The notes under the pieces were generated by a model, which saw only the letters and a program-made list of their open reading frames with translations, ran no database searches and was not told where the DNA came from. The position numbers and the translations under genes were made by a program. This document shows positions 24,418-32,458 of a DNA stretch of 52,077 nucleotides, one piece after another; the stretch's first letter is position 1; each line of letters begins with the position of its first letter. Origin of the DNA: Enterocloster hominis (ex Liu et al. 2021) (GTDB lineage Bacteria > Bacillota > Clostridia > Lachnospirales > Lachnospiraceae); contig JACRTJ010000007.1 in NCBI GenBank assembly GCA_014385265.1, positions 1-52,077 of the forward strand. The letters are read 5' to 3'.

Positions 24418-25691
24418 TGGAACATAGTGAGAAAACAAATTTTACAGGATTATTAAAAAAGATTCTGGTTAATAACGCGGTTACCATACTTTTTGTTGTG
24501 ATCTGTATTGCCGGGATTGTCCTGGCGGATCAGCCCATGCCCTATGTGGTAGGAGAGATTTCTTCCAGACTGTTTCGGAATCTGATATTGATCTTGGCAC
24601 TGTTGGTTCCAGTCTGGGCCGGAATGGGAATGAATTTCAGTATTGTCCTGGGAGCTATGGCGGCACAGATCGGAATTATGGTTTCTATGAATTTTTCTGT
24701 AACAGGGGTAGTCGGACTCGTTTTGGCTTTTATAGTCAGTGTTCCGCTCTCACTGTTTTTTGGAAATCTGACAGGACGCTTATTTAATCATACAAAAGGG
24801 CAGGAAATGATTACGGGTATGATTTTAGGATTCTTTGCAAAAGGAGTATATGATCTTGTTTTTATGTTTTTATGTGGACCAGTTATTCCGGTAAAGAATC
24901 AGACGCTTTTATTGCCTAACGGGATCGGGCTTACGACTCCCATCAACCTGGATGGAGAGACAAAGGGAGCGATGAATAAGCTGTGGACGATTTCTCTTGA
25001 AAAAGCTCTTTATATAATTTTGATTCTTGCCACAGTTTTTTTTGTGGGACAGTTAATTTTTAAGATGAAGAAGGAGAAGATCGACTGGAAAAAGCAGTAT
25101 AAACTTTATATTGCAGTGTTCTCTCTTGTAGGATATCATATTCTTTTGACAGTTTCTGAAACAGTACGGTTTGCTTTGAATTTTACTGATGTACCAGTGG
25201 TTACAGGCCTTCTGATCGGGGCGGTGGGACTTGCCATTAATTTTCTTTCAAGGACAAAATTGGGGAGTGACATTCATGCAGTAGGCCAAAGTCAGACCAT
25301 CGCTGTTTCTATGGGTATTCCGGCAGATAAGATCCGTATTATGGCAATTATGATTTCAACCTTGCTGGCGGCTTTAGGGCAGCTGGTTTTTATCCAGGAT
25401 ATTGGAAATTTTACTACCTATACAGCGCATGAAAATGTAGGTACTTTTTCCATTGCTGCTTTACTGGTGGGAGGCGCGTCCATCAAGAAAGCCAACATTG
25501 GTCATGCGATTCTTGGTGCATTGCTGTTCCATACGATGTTTATCATATCTCCGCTTGCGGGAAAGAATCTGTTTGACAATGCACAGCTAGGAGAATACTT
25601 CCGTGTGTTCGTATGCTATGCTGTTATTGCGGTGGCTTTGGCACTGCATGCGTGGAAACAGATTATGGCAAAGAAAGCAGAAGATAACTAA
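24417..25691 (+). CDS. ABC permease 2 of the DUF3798-linked importer
   Basis: A 424-residue membrane protein of the same permease family, longer than permease 1. It has about 9-10 hydrophobic segments and an extra charged segment (FKMKKEKIDWKKQYKLY) that splits them. The ATPase-contact loop is TKLGSDIHAVGQSQTIAVSM. Two unequal permeases point to a heterodimeric membrane part. Start and previous stop overlap as TGATG. It is the last gene of the operon and is followed by a strong terminator. Confidence 0.9.
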   Translation: MEHSEKTNFTGLLKKILVNNAVTILFVVICIAGIVLADQPMPYVVGEISSRLFRNLILILALLVPVWAGMGMNFSIVLGAMAAQIGIMVSMNFSVTGVVGLVLAFIVSVPLSLFFGNLTGRLFNHTKGQEMITGMILGFFAKGVYDLVFMFLCGPVIPVKNQTLLLPNGIGLTTPINLDGETKGAMNKLWTISLEKALYIILILATVFFVGQLIFKMKKEKIDWKKQYKLYIAVFSLVGYHILLTVSETVRFALNFTDVPVVTGLLIGAVGLAINFLSRTKLGSDIHAVGQSQTIAVSMGIPADKIRIMAIMISTLLAALGQLVFIQDIGNFTTYTAHENVGTFSIAALLVGGASIKKANIGHAILGALLFHTMFIISPLAGKNLFDNAQLGEYFRVFVCYAVIAVALALHAWKQIMAKKAEDN

Positions 25692-25996
25692 AAGGCAGCA
25701 GCTTTTGAAGCGGTATCGACTAAAAAAGTAAAACAGGGTAGCTTTCATGCAGGAGGAAAAAGACGGGTGAGAAGCAATTGCTTTTTGCCCGTCTTTTTTT
25801 AGTTATACAGTAAGAATTATGTTTTGAGGATACAAATATTGTGTATCCTATGATTAAGCTAGTGTTTATCAGCCAGTATATGACAGTTATTGAAACAACT
25901 ATATACGGGGACAGTATGTACTGTGGTGTTGGAAGACTGAATTTTTCCACCGTCCCTAACTCAATTTTATAAGAACGACTGTGTAAGGGGAACCGG
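25692..25996. other. Gene-free stretch after the DUF3798 importer operon
   Basis: About 300 bases. It contains the operon terminator at 25759-25800; the rest is AT-rich. Short open frames in it have no ribosome sites or family sequence. It marks the right edge of the AT-rich block, since the next gene is GC-rich again. Confidence 0.6.
25759..25800 (+). terminator. Terminator of the DUF3798 importer operon
   Basis: AGACGGG (25761-25767) pairs with CCCGTCT (25788-25794), with an inner AGCAATTGCT part, followed by a run of T. Confidence 0.9.
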
Positions 25997-27268
25997 CTAT
26001 CTCCCGGCTTCCGCCAGATACACCTCTGCCATATGAACGGCGGCAGCTCCGTCGGAAACGGCGGTCACCACCTGGCGGAGGGGCTTGGTCCGCACATCGC
26101 CGATGGCGTAGACGCCGGAAACGCTGGTCTCTGTGGTTTCTCCGGCAGCGATATAGCCCGCCTTATCCAGCTCCAGCTGGCCCTCAAACAGGCTGGTGGA
26201 GGGCTTGCGGCCCACGCTCACAAAGATGCCGTCGCAGGGAAGATCGGTCTCTTCACCTGTGTGGACGTCCTTTAAGCGGATTCCCGTAAGGGTTTCTTTG
26301 TGGTGCAGCTCTGTGACCACGCTGTTCCAGCAAAACTCGATGTTAGGAGTTTCCTGAAGAAGATCATGATAGATCTTTGTGGCCCGCAGGGTATCCCGGC
26401 GGTGGACCAGGATCACCTTCTTTGCGATGCGGCTTAAGATCAGGGCATCTGCCACTGCGGAATTGCCGCCTCCGGCCACCACCACGGTCTTATCCTTGTA
26501 AAACATGCCGTCACAGGCGGCACAGTAGGCCACGCCCCGGCCGGTCAGCTCTTCTTCACCGGGAACACCCAGCTCTCTGGGGCTGGCTCCGGTGGCCAGG
26601 ATCAGGGTCCTTCCGTAAATGGTGCCCTGGGAGGTTTCCACGGCCTTGGGCTGTCCTTCCAGCTTCGCCCGGACCACTTCGGCGTACAGGGTGGAGGCCC
26701 CGAACCGTTCTGCCTGCTTCCTCATTTTTTCAGCCAGGGTGTAGCCGTCGATGCCATCCTCAAAGCCAGGATAATTGTCGATCTGGTGGGTCAGAGCCAT
26801 CTGGCCTCCGGCGGACAGCTTTTCCACCACAATGGTATCCAGTCCGGCCCGGGCTGCGTAAAGAGCCGCAGTATAGCCTGCGGGGCCTCCGCCAATGATC
26901 ACAGTATCGTAAACGCGGGAGGGCTCAGGATCACTCGTCTCACTGGCTGCTTCCAGGGAATCCGTTAAGAACTGCTCGATCATGTCCCTGGATTCCGGGA
27001 CCCGGAGCGTAGCGGCAGCCTTTCCGTCCTTATAAAGCACCAGCGTGGGGATGATCTCAATGCCCTGGCTGTCAGAAAGCTGCTCTTCCTCATCGATGTT
27101 GATCTTAGCCACGGGAATGGACCGGCCCCAGGTCTCAGAAACTGCCTCGTAGGCTGCTTCGATCTTCCGGCAGTAGCCGCACCAGGGCGCCCAGTAATCC
27201 ACCAGAAAGGTCTTTCCGCTCCGGATCATTTCATCAAATTGTTCTCTGTTCATATTCATAGCTGCCAT
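25997..27268 (-). CDS. Thioredoxin-thioredoxin reductase fusion
   Basis: A 423-residue fusion. Residues 1-105 are a thioredoxin domain with active site WCGYC (Cys30, Cys33) and the cis-Pro in EIIPTLVLY. Residues 118-423 are a thioredoxin reductase: FAD motif GGGPAG (126-131), redox pair CAAC (Cys249, Cys252), NADPH motifs GGGNSA and VHRRDTLRA, and a C-terminal ATG-type FAD segment YAIGDVR. The order is thioredoxin first, opposite to the mycobacterial reductase-thioredoxin fusion. ATG 27268 has AAAGGAG upstream; the longer open frame upstream is not family sequence. It probably passes NADPH electrons to partner disulfides, perhaps in the neighbouring Fe-S and NifX-like proteins. Confidence 0.92.
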   Translation of the reverse strand: MAAMNMNREQFDEMIRSGKTFLVDYWAPWCGYCRKIEAAYEAVSETWGRSIPVAKINIDEEEQLSDSQGIEIIPTLVLYKDGKAAATLRVPESRDMIEQFLTDSLEAASETSDPEPSRVYDTVIIGGGPAGYTAALYAARAGLDTIVVEKLSAGGQMALTHQIDNYPGFEDGIDGYTLAEKMRKQAERFGASTLYAEVVRAKLEGQPKAVETSQGTIYGRTLILATGASPRELGVPGEEELTGRGVAYCAACDGMFYKDKTVVVAGGGNSAVADALILSRIAKKVILVHRRDTLRATKIYHDLLQETPNIEFCWNSVVTELHHKETLTGIRLKDVHTGEETDLPCDGIFVSVGRKPSTSLFEGQLELDKAGYIAAGETTETSVSGVYAIGDVRTKPLRQVVTAVSDGAAAVHMAEVYLAEAGR

Positions 27269-27458
27269 ACCGCCAGCTCCTTTCCTTTGTTTGATATCAG
27301 TATACCAGGTCCTTTCCTGGATTTCCGTGATAAGGTCACAGTTGCGGAAATCCATGGGAGAGGCTGAAGCCTGGTGCTGTCTGCGCAGGGAGGCGGCAGG
27401 CGCGGGGGCAGAGCGGATCAGAGGGATGGTGTGTGCCGGGGGAAGAGGCCCTCCAGAC

Positions 27459-27494
27459 AAAAAACGGCGGTGCAGCCAGGCTGCATCGCCGTTT
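27459..27494 (-). terminator. Terminator after the NifX-like gene
   Basis: On the minus strand, AACGGCG and TGCAGCC pair with GGCTGCA and CGCCGTT, followed by TTTTTG. It separates the Fe-S cluster genes from the thioredoxin fusion gene. Confidence 0.85.
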
Positions 27495-27509
27495 CTTCTA
27501 TGAAATGAT

Positions 27510-27872
27510 CTAGTGGTGCTCTCCGCACTCGTCTGCGTGCTCGTGCTCATGGCAGATGGAGCCGGTGGAGACCAGCTCACCCTTCAGATAGGACTCCACT
27601 GCGGCGGTGGCATCGCCCTGTACGCCGACGATGACCTCTACGCCGCGCTCGTTGAAGATATCCACAGCGCCGCCGCCCATGCCGCCGGAAATGATGACCT
27701 GTGCTCCATTATCGGCCAGGAAGTTGGGCAGGAAGCCTGGACGGTGTCCTGGATTGGGGACAGAATTGACTGCGGTGATGGCTCCGTCTGCGGTGTCGAA
27801 GAAAATGAAATTCTCACAATGGCCAAAATGGCCTGCTACGGTGTTTCCCATGGCTGCTACTGCAATTTTCAT
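27510..27872 (-). CDS. NifX/NifB-like dinitrogenase iron-molybdenum cofactor family protein (His-rich tail)
   Basis: A 120-residue protein of the NifX/NifB-C/orange-protein family. It has MKIAVAAMGNTVAGHFGHCENF at the start (key residues HFGHC), then IISGGMGGGAVDIFNERGVEVIVG. The C-terminus is His/Glu/Cys-rich (CHEHEHADECGEHH), likely to bind metal. Members carry Fe-S or Mo-containing clusters in metallocluster work. Last gene of the DUF134-NifX-MinD-MinD-NifX unit. Confidence 0.9.
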   Translation of the reverse strand: MKIAVAAMGNTVAGHFGHCENFIFFDTADGAITAVNSVPNPGHRPGFLPNFLADNGAQVIISGGMGGGAVDIFNERGVEVIVGVQGDATAAVESYLKGELVSTGSICHEHEHADECGEHH

Positions 27873-27946
27873 GATGGTTTCTCCTTTTTCTGATAGATTT
27901 TATTTGGTCTGCGAGGGCTTCGGAAAGGCTCCGGAGCCCGTGGCTG

Positions 27947-28804
27947 TTATAGAAGCCGGCATACGGTATCAAAGATCTTTTTTAAAGCGTCCCGGGCCGG
28001 GCAGTCGATGTCCGCCAGGCTTTTTCCCTGATTGATGGCCTCTGACGCATGGTGGTCATAGGGAATGGTTCCGGCAAAGGGGATCCCTTTTTTCTCGCAG
28101 AATTCCTGGATGGCCCTGGTATATTCTGGACTCACATCCCATTTGTTGACGCAGACGGCCAGCTTTGTCTGGAAGGTTTCGGCGGTCTTCACCAGCCGCT
28201 CCAGATCGCTGAGCCCGGAGCGGCTGGGCTCAGCCACCACCAGGACCAGGTCCATGCCGCTGACGGAGGAGATCACCGGACATCCGATGCCCGGGGAGCC
28301 GTCCACGATGGCCAGATCTGTTTCCGGCGCATGCTTCAGCATAGCCATTTTTACCTCTGTCACCAGCTTTCCGGAATTTCCGCGGCCCATTTTCAGAACG
28401 GCAGTGGAAAATACGCCGCCGTCCGTGTAAAGCTCCTTTCGTCCGGCTGTGTCGGGAGCCAGGCGGATGGCATTCCTGGGACATACATGGGCGCAGACCC
28501 CGCAGCCCTCGCAGGCGTATTCACTGATGGAATAAACGCCGTCCATCCGGGAGATGGCATCAAAGCGGCAATGGGCCTGGCAGAGGCCGCAGCCAGTGCA
28601 TTTTTCTGTGTCCAGGACAGCCTTATCTCCGCCGAGAAAATCAGAGATCTCAGGAGTTCCGGAAACCTCCGTTACCAGGTGGAGGTTGGGGGCGTCCACA
28701 TCACAGTCGGCCACAGCCCTCGCCCCGGCAAAGCGGATGAAGGCCGCCGCGGTGGTGGTCTTTCCGGTGCCGCCCTTTCCGCTTAAGATCAAAAGACGTT
28801 TCAT
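27947..28804 (-). CDS. MinD-superfamily ATPase with inserted ferredoxin domain, copy 1
   Basis: A 285-residue P-loop ATPase. Deviant Walker A is GKGGTGKTT (residues 9-17); two 4Fe-4S motifs are inserted at about residues 69-111 (CTGCGLCQAHC and CEGCGVCAHVC); the later ATPase motif is AIVDGSPGIGCPV. This is COG1149-type architecture, known from anaerobes and from the orange-protein complex of sulfate reducers. It overlaps the second MinD gene by 4 bases, suggesting a heterodimer. A role in ATP-driven Fe-S or metal-cluster transfer is inferred. Confidence 0.92.
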   Translation of the reverse strand: MKRLLILSGKGGTGKTTTAAAFIRFAGARAVADCDVDAPNLHLVTEVSGTPEISDFLGGDKAVLDTEKCTGCGLCQAHCRFDAISRMDGVYSISEYACEGCGVCAHVCPRNAIRLAPDTAGRKELYTDGGVFSTAVLKMGRGNSGKLVTEVKMAMLKHAPETDLAIVDGSPGIGCPVISSVSGMDLVLVVAEPSRSGLSDLERLVKTAETFQTKLAVCVNKWDVSPEYTRAIQEFCEKKGIPFAGTIPYDHHASEAINQGKSLADIDCPARDALKKIFDTVCRLL

Positions 28805-29625
28805 AAGCTGCCTCCGATCGTATGAAGGATATGGGAAAACATTTCCCGGAGCCGGGGATCCTCCCTGGAAACGATACGTCCGTCCGAAGCCATTGCTGCG
28901 ATCTGGGGATCGTAGGGGATCCGGGCCAGGATGGGAAGGCCCTGGTCCCGGCAGAAGCGCTCCAGAGGCTCCCAGGGGGCCTCCTGCTTATTGATGACCA
29001 CGCCGCATTTTTTTCCCAGCAGGGAGACGAGCTGGAAGACCATCTGGAAATTGTGGAAGCCAAAGGCTGTGGGCTCGGCCACCAGGATACAGAAATCTGC
29101 GTCCATGACGCTTTCCATGACGCTGCAGGCGCTTCCCGGCGGGCAGTCGATGATGGTGAGGCCCTCTGCCTTTTTTAAGGCCTCACGGATCACCGGGACG
29201 CCGGAGGCCTCTCCGGGGTTTAAGATACCGGTGACGACGCGGACCGTCTGGCTGTCGCCTGTCTCCAGGATCCCTATGGGCTTTTTCTTTTCAGTAATGG
29301 CCTTTTTGGGACATACCAGGCTGCAGCCGCCGCAGCTGTGGCAGACCTCAGAAAAGACCATAGGTTTATCTTTGACATACATAAGGGCGTGGAACCGGCA
29401 GAACTGGACGCATTCCCGGCAGCCGGTGCATGCTCCGGCGTCAAACTCCGGGAGCAGGGAACAGACGGTCTCTGTCTCCACATGGTCCGGACGGAAAAAC
29501 AGACGTCCGTTGGGCTCCTCCACATCACAGTCGATGTAGACGGCTTTTTCTGCTGCAGCCGCCAGATTGACGGCTGTCAGGGTCTTTCCGGCCCCGCCCT
29601 TACCACTTAAGCAGGCGATCTTCAT
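28801..29625 (-). CDS. MinD-superfamily ATPase with inserted ferredoxin domain, copy 2
   Basis: A 274-residue paralogue of the neighbouring gene. Walker A is GKGGAGKTL (residues 8-16); Fe-S motifs are CTGCRECVQFC and CHSCGGCSLVC; later ATPase motif IIDCPPGSACSVM. It differs enough from copy 1 that the two were probably fixed as a pair. It overlaps NifX-like copy 1 by 4 bases on one side and the other ATPase by 4 bases on the other, so all are translated together. Confidence 0.92.
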   Translation of the reverse strand: MKIACLSGKGGAGKTLTAVNLAAAAEKAVYIDCDVEEPNGRLFFRPDHVETETVCSLLPEFDAGACTGCRECVQFCRFHALMYVKDKPMVFSEVCHSCGGCSLVCPKKAITEKKKPIGILETGDSQTVRVVTGILNPGEASGVPVIREALKKAEGLTIIDCPPGSACSVMESVMDADFCILVAEPTAFGFHNFQMVFQLVSLLGKKCGVVINKQEAPWEPLERFCRDQGLPILARIPYDPQIAAMASDGRIVSREDPRLREMFSHILHTIGGSL

Positions 29626-29972
29626 TGTATGCCGTGGTATCCGCCGTGGAACTGGGTCAGTTCCTCCAGCGTCCCCTGCTCCAGGGCGGCCAGATCGTCC
29701 GCAGCGGCTTTATTTGCGGATTTATAGAGCTTTATCCCGGCGGCCTGGAAGACCTGGGCGGCATTCTGGCCGCACCGGACGGTGATCAGTGCATCGGCCT
29801 GGCTGTCCACAAGGAACTGGGCCGCCTGGATTCCGGCTCCGCCCTGGGCCTGGGCCGCTGGGTTTGGGACGATGGCGTCATTCCCGTTTTCCCGGAACAG
29901 GAAATAGGGCGTGCGGGCCAGGACGATGCACACGTCCTTTTTATTTTCATCCAATGGGACTGCGATCTTCAT
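29622..29972 (-). CDS. NifX/NifB-like cofactor-family protein (first copy)
   Basis: A 116-residue protein of the NifX family: MKIAVPLDENKKDVCIVLAR, then a FLF segment, GGAGIQAAQFLVDSQADALI, and CGQNAAQVFQAAGIKLYKS. It lacks the HFGHC segment and the His-rich tail of its neighbour at 27510-27872 but ends in HGGYHG. It overlaps the DUF134 gene by 26 bases and the MinD gene by 4 bases. Confidence 0.88.
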   Translation of the reverse strand: MKIAVPLDENKKDVCIVLARTPYFLFRENGNDAIVPNPAAQAQGGAGIQAAQFLVDSQADALITVRCGQNAAQVFQAAGIKLYKSANKAAADDLAALEQGTLEELTQFHGGYHGIQ

Positions 29973-30348
29973 GAACTTCCTCCTCCATAAGAGTTTTCTG
30001 GCTGCAGGCCCGCAGATGCCTTCTGCATCCGCCGCAGCCGCAGGCTTCTTCTTTTCCGTCGCAGAGCTGGTAGGAGCCTCCCTCGATCCGGAGCGGGAGA
30101 CCGTCCACCAGCGCCGCCGCCAGCTTTTTCCTGGCAGAATTGTAGATCATCTGGACCGTGGTCCGGGCCACCTGCATATAGGCGCTGCATTCCTCCTGGG
30201 AGAAGCCCTGCCGGTCGATGAGGCGGATGGCTTCGTATTCATCCACGTTAAGGACAACTGCCGGTCCGCAGGGCGGAGGCCCCAGAGGGTGGAATTCCTG
30301 GATCCGGGGCAGCTGACATACTTTTCTGCATTTTCTTGGTCTTGGTAT
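29947..30348 (-). CDS. DUF134 family DNA-binding protein
   Basis: A 133-residue protein matching DUF134: PRPRKCRKVCQLPRI at the start, then GPPPCGPAVVLNVDEYEAIRLID, and a sigma-70-region-4-like helix-turn-helix (FSQEECSAYMQVARTTVQMIY, key residues QEECA and RTTVQ). A Cys-rich stretch CGCGGCRRHLRAC follows, a likely metal site. No ATG gives the family N-terminus; an ATA codon at 30346-30348 gives MPRPRKCRK and has GGAGG eight bases upstream. GTG 30355-30357 is in frame but too close to that site. It probably regulates its own operon. Confidence 0.85.
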   Translation of the reverse strand: MPRPRKCRKVCQLPRIQEFHPLGPPPCGPAVVLNVDEYEAIRLIDRQGFSQEECSAYMQVARTTVQMIYNSARKKLAAALVDGLPLRIEGGSYQLCDGKEEACGCGGCRRHLRACSQKTLMEEEVHEDRSPIG

Positions 30349-30387
30349 GATATCCACCTCCCCATATGAGATCTGCTTTCTTCTCTC

Positions 30388-30416
30388 AGTATACGACGGT
30401 AAATGGCATATGTCAA
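30388..30416 (-). promoter_or_regulatory. Promoter of the DUF134-NifX-MinD operon
   Basis: On the minus strand, TTGACA (30411-30416) and TATACT (30388-30393) with a 17-base spacer. Confidence 0.8.
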
Positions 30417-30440
30417 GAATATAATTGACATATGCCATTT
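30401..30440 (-). promoter_or_regulatory. Perfect 16+16 bp inverted repeat over the -35 box, likely operator
   Basis: AAATGGCATATGTCAA (30401-30416) and TTGACATATGCCATTT (30425-30440) are exact inverse copies, 8 bases apart. Each arm holds a near-palindrome TGGCATATGTCA, with centres 22 bases apart, or about two helix turns. It covers the -35 box, so binding should repress. DUF134 is the obvious candidate binder. Confidence 0.75.
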
Positions 30441-30678
30441 AAAAAAGCGGATGAAGTTTTAAGGGCGGTGCTTTGCCTGGCAGATCAGCTGGGTCATGGT
30501 CCCCAGGCCAATAAGCGTTCCTCCGTGTTTTGATGGGGCTATCCTACCATATGAGGGAAGCAGTTTCTGTGATGTGGTCACGGACGGGATATTAAGATTT
30601 TTGTCGCTTGCATTCCGAAAGATTCCGTGCCATACTTGTACCATACATTTTTATGGACATGATCTGGAGGGACTTGAT
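30441..30678 (+). other. Intergenic region before the orphan binding protein
   Basis: About 240 bases without a supported gene or known riboswitch pattern. A 61-residue minus-strand frame has no ribosome site. A second CATATG-type site occurs at 30548-30553. Confidence 0.5.
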
Positions 30679-32379
30679 ATGAAGCGTGGGATGAGACTGG
30701 CATGGGGACTTCTGGCGTCGGCTGCAGTGGCGGCCATGACGGCCTGCGGGAACCGGGATGCCGGAGATATGGATAAAACAGCGGCCGGGACCACTGGCCA
30801 GATGCAGTCAGAGGAAACAGAAACGGCGGTCTCCGAAGAGGAGGCTTTGGAGGACAGGATGCTTACAGTGGCTGTGTTTGAGGATACGGGAACCTTAAAC
30901 CCGTATACGGGAGAAAGCCCGGCCTATGCCCTGGACTGGGTCTATGAGGGGCTGACAGCCATGGAGAACGGCGTTCCGGTGCCGGAGCTGGCCAGGGAGT
31001 GGGAGATATCCGGCGATGGGCTCACCTACACCTTTCATCTGCGGCCGGACGTAAAATTTTCCGACGGGAGCCCGTTTACAGCGGAAAATGCCAAAAGAAA
31101 TATGGATCTGGTCCTGGGACACAGGGAATATTATCCATATCTGCCGTCCCTGGCGGTGATCAGCTCTGTGGAGGCCGCAGACGAGACGACGCTTACGGTA
31201 CATTTAACGGCTCCGGCCCCGTCCCTTTTAAACGACCTGGCCGGAAGCTATCCCTTCGGGATGATGGGAGACGAAGGCTTTGCGGCTGAGGGCGATGTTT
31301 ATCAGAGTGCGGGAGCTTTGGCGGAGCCGGAAGAGGAAAATGGTTTTTCCACCCTGGGTACCGGGATGTGGAAGCTGAAAACGTACGTGGAGGGCGAATA
31401 TTCCGTTTTTGAGCGCAATGAGGCCTACTGGGGAGAAAAGCCGGGCTTCCGGTATTTAAGGACAGTGGTATGCTCCAGCGCAGAAGAGGCCGCTGAGGCC
31501 ATGAAGGCCGGAGAGGCGGATGTGATGGTGGACTCAGAGCATATCACACTGGAGCTTTTTAAGGAGCTTGAGGAAGCCGGATTCCAGACGGCGTCGGCTC
31601 CTTCGTCCAGCATTTCTGTGCTGAACCTGAATACAGCGGGGCCGGTGACGGGAGATAAGGCAGTGCGCCTGGCCCTGGAGTATGCCGCAGGCCGTGAGGA
31701 GATCTCAGAAAAGGTCTATGGAGGGCTCCAGGAACCGGCAGGTTCCTATTTTTCCTGGAGAGTACCCGGAACGGACGTGGGGATCGCTCCCTATGGCCAG
31801 GATCTGGAGGAGGCAGGAAGGATCCTGGAGGAAGCAGGCTGGACCTATGCGGAGGGAGAGACCATCCGGTCCAAAAACGGCCAGCGGCTGGAGCTCCGGC
31901 TGGTATACGACGATTCCATTGCCGGAAACGGCCAGGTGGGAGAGCTGTTAAAGGCCCAGTATGAAGCGGCCGGGATCCAGGTGGATCTGGTTCCCCAGAC
32001 GGGAGCGGCTTATGAGGAAAGCTGGCAGTCGGGCCAGTTCGACCTTCTGCTTTCCAGGACCTGGGGGATCCCCTATGAACCCTATGGCAGCTTTTTCTGC
32101 ATGGCGTCTCCGGGGGATAAATTCCATCTGGTACAGAGCGGAATGAGCGGAAAGCGGGAGCTGGATGTGATCATGCGGGACACCCTGGTACAGAACGACG
32201 GGGAACGGATGAAGGAGGACATGGCCTACATTATGGAAAGCCTCCATAATGAAGCCGTATATGTGCCTCTGACGGAGGTCGTAAGCCTGGCCGTATACAG
32301 GGAAGGACTTTCCGGTCCGGACATGGATTCTGCCCGGGGCGGCCTGGGGATCGGGGCCATGGAGCCTCTGGAGCCGTAG
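30679..32379 (+). CDS. Orphan peptide/nickel ABC substrate-binding lipoprotein (SBP_bac_5)
   Basis: A 566-residue lipoprotein: lipobox MTAC (Cys23), a Thr/Glu-rich linker, then an SBP_bac_5 domain. Typical segments are ILTVAVFEDTGTLNPYTG-like (seen as LTVAVFEDTGTLNPYTG), WEISGDGLTYTFHLRPDVKF-type DGLTYTFHLR, SDGSPFTAENAKRN, and GTGMWKLKTYVEGEY. Late motifs RTWGIPYEPYGSF and EAVYVPLT are most like NikA-type nickel-binding proteins. GGAGGG precedes ATG 30679. No permease or ATPase lies beside it, so it must share a transporter core encoded elsewhere. The ligand is not certain: nickel-metallophore or peptide. Confidence 0.85.
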   Translation: MKRGMRLAWGLLASAAVAAMTACGNRDAGDMDKTAAGTTGQMQSEETETAVSEEEALEDRMLTVAVFEDTGTLNPYTGESPAYALDWVYEGLTAMENGVPVPELAREWEISGDGLTYTFHLRPDVKFSDGSPFTAENAKRNMDLVLGHREYYPYLPSLAVISSVEAADETTLTVHLTAPAPSLLNDLAGSYPFGMMGDEGFAAEGDVYQSAGALAEPEEENGFSTLGTGMWKLKTYVEGEYSVFERNEAYWGEKPGFRYLRTVVCSSAEEAAEAMKAGEADVMVDSEHITLELFKELEEAGFQTASAPSSSISVLNLNTAGPVTGDKAVRLALEYAAGREEISEKVYGGLQEPAGSYFSWRVPGTDVGIAPYGQDLEEAGRILEEAGWTYAEGETIRSKNGQRLELRLVYDDSIAGNGQVGELLKAQYEAAGIQVDLVPQTGAAYEESWQSGQFDLLLSRTWGIPYEPYGSFFCMASPGDKFHLVQSGMSGKRELDVIMRDTLVQNDGERMKEDMAYIMESLHNEAVYVPLTEVVSLAVYREGLSGPDMDSARGGLGIGAMEPLEP

Positions 32380-32458
32380 AGCCCTGGCAATGGCCGGAGA
32401 GATGGGAAACGGCAGTCCGGCGTGTGAAGTACAGGAGAAAAAGGAAAGGATATGAGTC

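Noticed and set aside
26377..26898. 173-residue plus-strand frame within the thioredoxin fusion gene
   Set aside because: It is the antisense of a well-supported gene and has the biased Arg/Pro/Ser content of a shadow frame.
30459..30644. 61-residue minus-strand frame before the orphan binding protein
   Set aside because: No ribosome site, no recognised domain; kept only as an uncharacterised intergenic region.
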